In this document: positions 1 through 3,970 of the stretch, piece by piece | Position numbering within the stretch: position 1 is the first letter of the stretch | Layout: the number at the start of each line of letters is the position of its first letter | Source of the DNA: Patescibacteria group bacterium UBA4067 | GTDB taxonomy: Bacteria; Patescibacteriota; Minisyncoccia; Minisyncoccales; Minisyncoccaceae | DNA: 5,968 nt | Assembly: GCA_002382025.1 (NCBI GenBank) | Contig: DFZB01000043.1 | Span: 1-5,968, forward strand | Reading direction: 5' to 3' | The notes under the pieces: model-generated | The model's input: the letters and a program-made list of their open reading frames with translations, nothing else | Database searches by the model: none | What the model was told of the DNA's origin: nothing | Made by a program: the position numbers and the translations under genes

Positions 1-540
1 CTTTTTAAAAATTTACCCCAAGAAGAAGTTTGTTTAAGAGTGATTAAAGCTGATGTTGGTAATGTTAATGAGAATGATGTTAAGATGGCTAAAAGTTCAA
101 AAAGTATTATTTATGCTTTTAGGGTAAAAAAAGATAAAACAGCAGAAGCACTAATAGAAAGAGACAAGGTTAAGTTTTTTGAATTTGATTTAATTTATGG
201 ATTAGCCCAAAAAACAAGAGAATTAATGGAAAGAAAAATCAAAAAAGAAAAAACAAGACTTGATATGGGAAAAATGGAAATTTCTGTTATTTTTAGAACA
301 GAAAAAAATAGACAAATAATTGGAGGACTAGTTACAGAGGGAGAGGCTAATAGAACAGCAACTCTTGAAATAATGAGGAATGGAGAAAAAATAGGAGAAG
401 GTAAGATTATTGATTTACAGGCTAATAAAAAAAGCTTTGAATCTGTTAAAACAGGAAGAGAATGCGCAATTCTTTATCAAGGACAAGAAAGAATAAAAGA
501 AGGAGATGAGTTAGTATTTTTCAAATATGTGGAAGATTGA
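1..540 (+). CDS. infB: Translation initiation factor IF-2, C-terminal part (5' end outside window)
   Basis: The frame is open from base 1 and gives 179 residues to a TGA at 538-540. IF-2 is the GTPase that places initiator fMet-tRNA on the 30S subunit and promotes subunit joining. The G domain lies upstream of the window. What remains matches the end of domain C1 (VIKADVGNVNENDVKMA, then SIIYAFRV) and the whole C2 beta-barrel (GKMEISVIFRTEK, then IIGGLVTEG, ECAILYQG and IKEGDELVFF), in the family order. C2 binds the formyl-methionyl end of the tRNA. Several positions I associate with that pocket look substituted: GGL where AGC is usual, LQANK (bases 415-429) where LKRYK/LRRFK is usual, and ECAI where ECGI is usual. 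The stop lies 14 bp inside rbfA, so the two genes are very probably co-transcribed and translationally coupled. All twelve visible arginines are AGA or AGG. Identification is secure; the fMet-pocket reading is from memory of the family. Confidence 0.95.
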   Translation, partial: LFKNLPQEEVCLRVIKADVGNVNENDVKMAKSSKSIIYAFRVKKDKTAEALIERDKVKFFEFDLIYGLAQKTRELMERKIKKEKTRLDMGKMEISVIFRTEKNRQIIGGLVTEGEANRTATLEIMRNGEKIGEGKIIDLQANKKSFESVKTGRECAILYQGQERIKEGDELVFFKYVED

Positions 541-871
541 AAAAGTTAATGCTTTTATTAAAAAAGAGTTAGGCAATATTATTCTTAAAGAAATAGATGT
601 TTTTCCTGGAATTTTGCTTACCATAACCAGAGTAGAGAGTTCTTCAAATTTAATTGAAGCAAAAGTGTTTATTTCTATTTTACCAGAAGATAAAGCAGAA
701 GATGTAATCGAATTACTTAAAAGAAAGGTATATTTTATTCAACAAGTGTTAAATAAAAAATTAAAGATCAGACCAGTTCCTAAAATAATTTTTATTAAAG
801 AATCAAAAACAATGGAAGCAGAAAGAATAGACGAGCTTTTAAGAGAAATAGACAAGGCAAAAGAAATGTGA
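527..871 (+). CDS. rbfA: Ribosome-binding factor A, 30S maturation factor
   Basis: A 114-residue protein, close to the usual RbfA length of about 115-135. RbfA binds the nascent 30S subunit near the 5' end of 16S rRNA (helix 1 region) and is needed for late 30S maturation and cold growth. The single KH-type domain is recognisable: the N-terminal helix VNAFIKKELGNIILKEI, the strand ITRVESSSNLIEAKVFISI, the helix with KRKVYFIQQVLNKKL, and the final strand IRPVPKIIFIKE followed by a helix. ATG 527 is the only usable start because an in-frame TAG sits at 512-514. An AGGAG at 501-505 lies about 21 nt upstream, too far for normal Shine-Dalgarno use, so translation probably depends on ribosomes terminating on infB. 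The infB-rbfA order is the classic nusA-infB-rbfA arrangement, but here tRNAs follow instead of truB or rpsO. The stop codon overlaps the tRNA promoter. Confidence 0.94.
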   Translation: MWKIEKVNAFIKKELGNIILKEIDVFPGILLTITRVESSSNLIEAKVFISILPEDKAEDVIELLKRKVYFIQQVLNKKLKIRPVPKIIFIKESKTMEAERIDELLREIDKAKEM

Positions 872-877
872 TAAAAT
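849..877 (+). promoter_or_regulatory. Sigma70-type promoter for the tRNA-Cys/tRNA-Leu unit
   Basis: TAGACA (849-854) and TAAAAT (872-877) are separated by exactly 17 nt; each hexamer has one mismatch to TTGACA/TATAAT, and a TGn extended -10 precedes the -10 box. Transcription would start near 884, about five bases before tRNA-Cys. The promoter lies in the last codons of rbfA and its -10 region overlaps a perfect inverted repeat, TGATAAAA (869-876) and TTTTATCA (879-886). The repeat could be an operator or simply AT-rich coincidence. Confidence 0.6.
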
Positions 878-888
878 TTTTTATCATT

Positions 889-960
889 GGCGTGGTGGCC
901 AAGCAGTAAGGCAAGAGTCTGCAAAACTCTTATACGCGGGTGCAATTCCCGCCCACGCCT
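889..960 (+). tRNA. tRNA-Cys, anticodon GCA
   Basis: The cloverleaf folds completely. The acceptor stem GGCGTGG (889-895) pairs with CCACGCC (953-959). The D stem is GCC/GGC (898-900 with 910-912). The anticodon stem AGAGT/ACTCT (914-918 with 926-930) closes the loop CTGCAAA, with anticodon GCA at 921-923. The T stem is GCGGG/CCCGC (936-940 with 948-952). The discriminator is U (960), as expected for cysteine identity, and CCA is not encoded, so it must be added by the CCA-adding enzyme. Oddly the T loop reads TGCAATT, putting G at position 55 where pseudouridine is nearly universal, and the D loop has A at position 18 where G is expected. G19 and C56 are kept. Confidence 0.95.
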
Positions 961-972
961 CAATGATGTTAT

Positions 973-1056
973 GCCTCGGTGCTGGAATTGGCATACAGGA
1001 CGGACTTAAAATCCGTTGGGCTTACGCTCTTGAGGGTTCAAGTCCCTCCCGAGGCA
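973..1056 (+). tRNA. tRNA-Leu, anticodon UAA
   Basis: A class II tRNA of 84 nt. The acceptor stem GCCTCGG (973-979) pairs with CCGAGGC (1049-1055), with discriminator A at 1056. The D stem is CTG/CAG with G18G19 at 990-991. The anticodon stem ACGGA/TCCGT (1000-1004 with 1012-1016) encloses anticodon TAA at 1007-1009. The long variable arm has a GGGC/GCTC stem (1018-1021 with 1026-1029) and the T arm GAGGG/CCCTC has a normal TTCAAGT loop. CCA is not encoded. It begins 12 nt after tRNA-Cys and probably shares its transcript. It reads UUA, and UUG by wobble; UUA is very common in these AT-rich genes. An open frame running through this tRNA from base 963 is spurious. Confidence 0.96.
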
Positions 1057-1070
1057 CATATATAAAATTT

Positions 1071-1943
1071 ATGAAATTTGAAAGCCTTCCACAACTTGAA
1101 ACGCAACCAGTTAAAGAGAGAAGTCCGGAATATATTAAAAGGCTAGAGGAGATTGAGCGCGTTATGGGAGAAGGGGAAGAAGAACAGAGGAAATATATTA
1201 AGCAACGATTAGAAGACTTGACTAACAATTCAAAGGCTGGGGAGATATCTCATATTGGAAAAAGAACACACGAAGGATTTTTGGGTCCAAAAATGAAAAT
1301 TCGACGTAATATGATAGTTGATCCATTTGTAATGGATGATCCTAATTTATATGTAGATTTTTTCGAGACCATACAAAAACTTAGAAAAACAAAAGGATGG
1401 GAAGAAAAATCATTAAAAGAAATAATGCCGAGTGCAACTCAAGCAACATTGTCAAAGTATTTTGGAAATATCATTGGAGGAACTAATGCTGAAGCAAATA
1501 ACCGAGAATTTTATCTTGATCACACTTCGGCAGATAGTCCAGAAATATCTATAAAAGAATTAAAAGGAAAGGGGATTGCAGTATGCGCAGAAAAAGGAGC
1601 AGCAGCACAAAATCTTTTAGCATTTATAGGGCTAGAAAGCGATTTTATTGCATCAAGTAATTGTCGCATTCCTGCTGAGGAAAAAGAGAGCGCACATTAT
1701 TTTATTTTAGTCCATGGGCCAAAAGCTGATATAATCTATGATCCAACAAACCCACGCATGATACTTGATAAAGATAATAATCTTGTAAGTTATAGTCCCG
1801 CTATGTATCCAATAACTGAAGATCAAAGTAAGAATTTGATTTCCGGTGAAAACGTAATTGTTGAACACGTAGACGACAAGATTAGCGATGATGGCCAGAG
1901 AGTTCCAGATAAATCTAATAGATTATATGCTAGACTAAAATAA
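1071..1943 (+). CDS. Uncharacterised protein with a transglutaminase-like Cys-His-Asp core
   Basis: A 290-residue protein with no signal peptide or membrane segment, so probably cytoplasmic. Residues 1-60 are charged and helical, possibly coiled coil. The C-terminal half carries a probable papain/transglutaminase-type triad: Cys172 in IAVCAEKGAAAQNLL at the head of a helix, His209 in SAHYFILV on a strand, and Asp224 in IIYDPTNPR. The order and spacing (37 and 15 residues) and the DPT motif fit the transglutaminase-like superfamily, whose members act as proteases, amidases, acyltransferases or cross-linkers. I cannot assign a substrate. ATG 1071 is 14 nt after tRNA-Leu; the frame continues upstream only through the tRNA, so earlier starts are rejected, and no Shine-Dalgarno is seen. 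Met32 (1164) is an alternative start. It may be expressed by read-through from the tRNA promoter, or from a TATAAA-like element at 1061. Seven of 15 arginines are CGN, unlike the core genes. Confidence 0.75.
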   Translation: MKFESLPQLETQPVKERSPEYIKRLEEIERVMGEGEEEQRKYIKQRLEDLTNNSKAGEISHIGKRTHEGFLGPKMKIRRNMIVDPFVMDDPNLYVDFFETIQKLRKTKGWEEKSLKEIMPSATQATLSKYFGNIIGGTNAEANNREFYLDHTSADSPEISIKELKGKGIAVCAEKGAAAQNLLAFIGLESDFIASSNCRIPAEEKESAHYFILVHGPKADIIYDPTNPRMILDKDNNLVSYSPAMYPITEDQSKNLISGENVIVEHVDDKISDDGQRVPDKSNRLYARLK

Positions 1944-1945
1944 TT

Positions 1946-1971
1946 AAAACCGAGTAAATCTTAGTTTTTTT
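1946..1971 (+). terminator. Weak intrinsic terminator after the transglutaminase-like gene
   Basis: AAAAC (1946-1950) pairs with GTTTT (1964-1968), and after one mismatch GAG (1952-1954) pairs with CTT (1960-1962) around the loop TAAAT. A run of seven T (1965-1971) closes the element. The stem is short and AT-rich, so termination may be leaky. It separates this gene from the ATPase promoter that begins at 1978. Confidence 0.45.
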
Positions 1972-1977
1972 GCACTA

Positions 1978-2006
1978 TTGACTTTTTTCTTTTTGACCAC
2001 TATACT
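1978..2006 (+). promoter_or_regulatory. Sigma70-type promoter of the ATPase gene
   Basis: TTGACT (1978-1983) and TATACT (2001-2006) are exactly 17 nt apart, each one base from consensus. Transcription should start near 2013. This places the upstream GTG at 2009 before the RNA start and so supports ATG 2051 as the true start, leaving a leader of about 38 nt. The -10 box is inside the first copy of the 18-bp operator-like repeat, so a protein bound there would block polymerase. Confidence 0.65.
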
Positions 2007-2049
2007 ATGTGTATTGGTCAAAATATACGTTTTTTGACCACTACACTTA
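1991..2049 (+). repeat. Three-copy 18-bp operator-like repeat over the ATPase promoter and leader
   Basis: Copy 1 (1991-2008) is TTTTGACCACTATACTAT. Copy 2 (2006-2023) lies on the minus strand and reads TTTTGACCAATACACATA. Copy 3 (2032-2049) is TTTTGACCACTACACTTA. The first nine bases are identical in all three, and TA at 11-12 and AC at 14-15 are also shared. Copies 1 and 2 converge over the -10 box and the RNA start; copies 2 and 3 diverge across the leader, ending one base before the ATG. This is the layout expected for cooperative binding of a dimeric repressor. No regulator gene is visible, so autoregulation by the ATPase or control from elsewhere is speculation. Confidence 0.65.
2015..2040 (+). 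promoter_or_regulatory. Possible 5'-leader hairpin of the ATPase mRNA
   Basis: TGGTCAAAA (2015-2023) is the exact complement of TTTTGACCA (2032-2040), giving a 9-bp stem with an 8-nt loop. It lies within two or three bases of the predicted 5' end of the mRNA and about 10 nt before ATG 2051. It could stabilise the transcript or limit ribosome access. It may also be only a by-product of the inverted operator copies. No Shine-Dalgarno is present between it and the ATG. Confidence 0.4.
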
Positions 2050-2050
2050 T

Positions 2051-3334
2051 ATGCTTAAGAATATAATTTTAAAACAAAAAAAGGAAAAAGAGCAGTATTT
2101 AACATTTAATTATGTTTCAAGAACAAAAGAGCCTTTTGGTAAAAAATGGTTAAGTTCGAATTTAATAAAAGTTATTTTGGGTCCTCGCCGAGCTGGTAAA
2201 TCGGTTTTTTGTTTGATGCTTTTAAAAGATTGCTCATTTATGTATTTTAATTTTGATGATGAAATCTTAACTAGCGTGGGAGGGGTGTCTACTGACGAGC
2301 TGATGAAAGAATTACATTCTGTTTATGGTAATATAAAAAATATTCTTTTTGATGAAATTCAAAATTTACCAGCCTGGGAATTATTTGTAAATCGTTTACA
2401 TAGAGAAGGATACAATGTGGTGCTTACTGGTTCTAATTCTAGGTTGCTTTCCAAAGAGCTAGCTACTGCTTTAACTGGCAGACATATTCCAATAGAGATA
2501 CTAACTTTTGATTTTAAAGAATTTTTACGAGCCAAAAATTTTCAAATAGACCCTGAATATGGTTCGTTGCCTCAAAAACATGGCGAGCTTTTGAAGTTAA
2601 TGGAGGAATATCTTATAAATGGAGGTTTTCCTGAAGTTGTCGTAAGTAATCTTGATCCAAAAGATTACTTGGAAGTACTTTTTGATTCGCTATTATTTAA
2701 AGACGTAGTCAAAAGGCACAGAGTAAAATTTTCTACACAGATAAGCAATCTAGGGTCACATCTAGTTAATAATTTTGCATCTTTTTATAGTTTACGCAAA
2801 CTACAAGTTATGTTGAATTTAAAGAGCATAACCACAACTGAAAAATATACTAAGTATTTAGAAGAGGCTTATTTGATATTTTCATTATTTCTTTATTCTC
2901 CAAAATCAGAACAAAGAATAAAATCTCCAAGAAAAGTTTATGTTGTTGATAATGGATTTATAAGCGCCAAAGCTATTCAGCATTCTCCAGACAAGGGAAA
3001 ATTAATGGAAAATATGGTTTTTATAGAGCTTGTTAGGCGAGGGATAAAACCTAATAGGGAATTATTTTATTATAAAACTCGAAATAATCGCGAGGTAGAT
3101 TTTATGGTAAAAAATGGGACAAAGGTGGTTGAATTAATACAAGTTTGTTATGAAGCAAAAAACTTAGAGGTTGAACAAAGAGAAGTTAATGCTTTACTAG
3201 AAGCTAGCAAGGAATTAAAAGTTAAAAAATTAATAATTTTAACTTGGGATGACAAACGACAAATAGAACAAGACGGCGTGAGCGTATGTTTTAAGCCGTT
3301 ATGGGAGTGGCTTCTTAAAGAAGATCAAGTTTAA
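2051..3334 (+). CDS. AAA_14/DUF4143-type P-loop ATPase
   Basis: A 427-residue protein of the ATPase family that pairs an AAA-type domain with a C-terminal DUF4143 region. The Walker A is GPRRAGKS (residues 44-51), the Walker B ILFDEIQNL (Asp101-Glu102), then LTGSNSRLLS (about 125-134) and TGRHIPIEI (from 142), in the family order. The C-terminal region (about 335-427) keeps the restriction-endonuclease-like pattern YYKTRNNREVDFMV with Asp350. However, ELIQVCYE stands where active relatives have an IEVK-like ExK motif, so the nuclease fold is probably inactive. Members are common in archaea and in diverse anaerobic bacteria and often occur as isolated accessory genes; their cellular role is not settled. 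The start at ATG 2051 is chosen because the promoter places transcription initiation near 2013; the GTG at 2009 would add 14 residues lying in the operator. The gene has its own promoter and terminator. Nine of 20 arginines are CGN, suggesting transfer. Confidence 0.88.
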   Translation: MLKNIILKQKKEKEQYLTFNYVSRTKEPFGKKWLSSNLIKVILGPRRAGKSVFCLMLLKDCSFMYFNFDDEILTSVGGVSTDELMKELHSVYGNIKNILFDEIQNLPAWELFVNRLHREGYNVVLTGSNSRLLSKELATALTGRHIPIEILTFDFKEFLRAKNFQIDPEYGSLPQKHGELLKLMEEYLINGGFPEVVVSNLDPKDYLEVLFDSLLFKDVVKRHRVKFSTQISNLGSHLVNNFASFYSLRKLQVMLNLKSITTTEKYTKYLEEAYLIFSLFLYSPKSEQRIKSPRKVYVVDNGFISAKAIQHSPDKGKLMENMVFIELVRRGIKPNRELFYYKTRNNREVDFMVKNGTKVVELIQVCYEAKNLEVEQREVNALLEASKELKVKKLIILTWDDKRQIEQDGVSVCFKPLWEWLLKEDQV

Positions 3335-3341
3335 ATTATAA

Positions 3342-3377
3342 CTAAAAACCGAGAAGATGTCTCGGTTTTAGCTTTTT
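3342..3377 (+). terminator. Strong intrinsic terminator of the ATPase gene, shared with the convergent 3D gene
   Basis: AAAACCGAGA (3345-3354) pairs perfectly with TCTCGGTTTT (3360-3369) around the loop AGATG. CT/AG at the base extends the stem across one bulged A, and CTTTTT follows (3372-3377). Read from the minus strand, the stem contains the stop codon of the 3D gene (3368-3370) and is followed by a T-rich stretch, so it may also end that transcript. It begins 7 nt after the ATPase stop. Confidence 0.8.
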
Positions 3378-3841
3378 AATACTTCAATGTATGTTTTCAC
3401 TGCTCCAAACTGAATGGCTTGTTCTTTTGAGGGAAACCATATATCAACATGGTAATATCCTTTTCTAGAATGCATTCTATCTTGGACCACGAATACCTTG
3501 TTTCCATATAATTCAGGTATTCTTATTTCTGTTCCAAAAGGAAGTAAGTTGTTAGCAACAATACCTTCCTGTACTTCAGAGCCATTGGCAGTAATAAAAG
3601 GAGTGTCATCAGTTTCAAATGGACAAGAAGAATAGGCAGTGATTACGACTTTTATTGTCTTTTTAACCTCTTTCTCCTTAGTTATAATAATCGGATCATC
3701 TTCCATTAAAACAAATGATTCTTTTCCTGTAATGGGCTCTTTGCCATAAATTGTATTGTTTTCTAGGCCAATAATAGCTATAGAAGCAATAAATATGGCT
3801 AATCCAATAATGGATATAGTATAGTTATGTATTTTTTTCAT
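3368..3841 (-). CDS. Membrane-anchored 3D-domain protein, probably cell-wall active
   Basis: A 157-residue protein. Residues 9-26 form one hydrophobic N-terminal segment after MKKIHN, a signal anchor or uncleaved signal peptide that would put the rest outside the membrane. Residues 63-155 match the 3D domain found in MltA-type lytic transglycosylases and in YuiC/YocH-like wall proteins: VITAYSSCP, ETDDTPFITA (Asp78, Asp79), LLPFGTEIRIP, FVVQDRMH (Asp121) and YHVDIWFP (Asp133). The usual Asp before the PxGT-like motif appears to be Ala or Asn here (VANNLLPFGT), with Asp78/79 as a possible replacement. A role in peptidoglycan cleavage is inferred from the family; this short form lacks other wall-binding domains. 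All three arginines are AGA, matching the core genes. It converges on the ATPase gene and diverges from S1. It has the clearest Shine-Dalgarno in the window (AGGGA, about 8 nt before ATG), hidden in a hairpin. Confidence 0.85.
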   Translation of the reverse strand: MKKIHNYTISIIGLAIFIASIAIIGLENNTIYGKEPITGKESFVLMEDDPIIITKEKEVKKTIKVVITAYSSCPFETDDTPFITANGSEVQEGIVANNLLPFGTEIRIPELYGNKVFVVQDRMHSRKGYYHVDIWFPSKEQAIQFGAVKTYIEVLKS

Positions 3842-3848
3842 AAATAAA

Positions 3849-3864
3849 ATCCCTTCGCAGGGAT
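3849..3864 (-). promoter_or_regulatory. GNRA-loop hairpin enclosing the Shine-Dalgarno of the 3D gene
   Basis: On the minus strand the sequence is ATCCCT, then the tetraloop GCGA, then AGGGAT, a perfect 6-bp stem. The 3' arm contains the AGGG Shine-Dalgarno, about 7 nt before ATG 3841. The predicted RNA start is at the first base of the stem, so the folded mRNA begins with this hairpin. Folding would block initiation, and melting or protein binding would release it. The following TTTTATTT also gives it a terminator-like look, so attenuation is an alternative. Confidence 0.6.
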
Positions 3865-3870
3865 GCTCAT

Positions 3871-3899
3871 ATAGTATCCTAAAACCGTGTTTTTGTCAA
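3871..3899 (-). promoter_or_regulatory. Near-perfect sigma70-type promoter of the 3D gene
   Basis: On the minus strand TTGACA (3899-3894) is a perfect -35 and TACTAT (3876-3871) a good -10, with exactly 17 nt between them. The RNA should start near 3864, giving a leader of about 23 nt made almost entirely of the hairpin. Confidence 0.75.
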
Positions 3900-3934
3900 A
3901 GCTTTTGTCCACAATGTGTTTTAAAATAAAAAAC

Positions 3935-3965
3935 TTGCCTTCTTTTGTTTTTTATGATATATAAT
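3935..3965 (+). promoter_or_regulatory. rpsA: Promoter of the S1 gene, apparently giving a leaderless mRNA
   Basis: TTGCCT (3935-3940) is followed after 17 nt by TATATA (3958-3963) with a TGn extension (3955-3957), or after 19 nt by a perfect TATAAT (3960-3965). Either choice puts transcription initiation at about 3970-3972, on or beside the ATG at 3971. No better promoter is seen in the 129-bp divergent gap. Confidence 0.6.
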
Positions 3966-3970
3966 TGCAT

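Larger units (their letters stand above)
1057..3340. other. Putative accessory island beside tRNA-Leu
   Basis: The transglutaminase-like gene and the ATPase gene differ from all neighbours in arginine codons. CGN is used in 7 of 15 and 9 of 20 arginines respectively, against 0 of 38 in infB, rbfA, the 3D gene, S1 and ftsH (hand counts). The segment starts at the last base of tRNA-Leu, a typical integration point. I see no integrase, no duplicated tRNA end and no terminal repeats bounding the whole block, so the edges are approximate and acquisition by transfer is an inference from codon use. Confidence 0.4.

Noticed and set aside
739..963. Minus-strand open frame over the rbfA end and tRNA-Cys
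   Set aside because: It covers a real gene and a tRNA; no start signal or family resemblance.
1032..1056. Attachment-site duplication of the tRNA-Leu 3' end
   Set aside because: I searched downstream by eye for the T-arm/acceptor sequence and found no second copy, so no att pair can be claimed.
963..1070. N-terminal extension of the transglutaminase-like frame back to 963
   Set aside because: The frame runs straight through the complete tRNA-Leu gene (973-1056); translation there is not credible, and ATG 1071 is available.
1022..1228. Minus-strand open frame over tRNA-Leu and the next gene
   Set aside because: Its product (ending PREGLEPSRA) is the well-known type of spurious translation of a tRNA T arm.
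2009..2050. GTG 2009 start for the ATPase
   Set aside because: It lies in the operator between the -10 box and the predicted RNA start, and the 14 added residues have no family match.
3905..3913. TTGTCCACA, one base from a DnaA box
   Set aside because: A single imperfect copy with no cluster, no AT-rich unwinding array and no dnaA/dnaN nearby; no support for an origin.
3965..3970. TTG 3965 start for S1
   Set aside because: It overlaps the -10 box; ATG 3971 is two codons later and fits the predicted RNA start.
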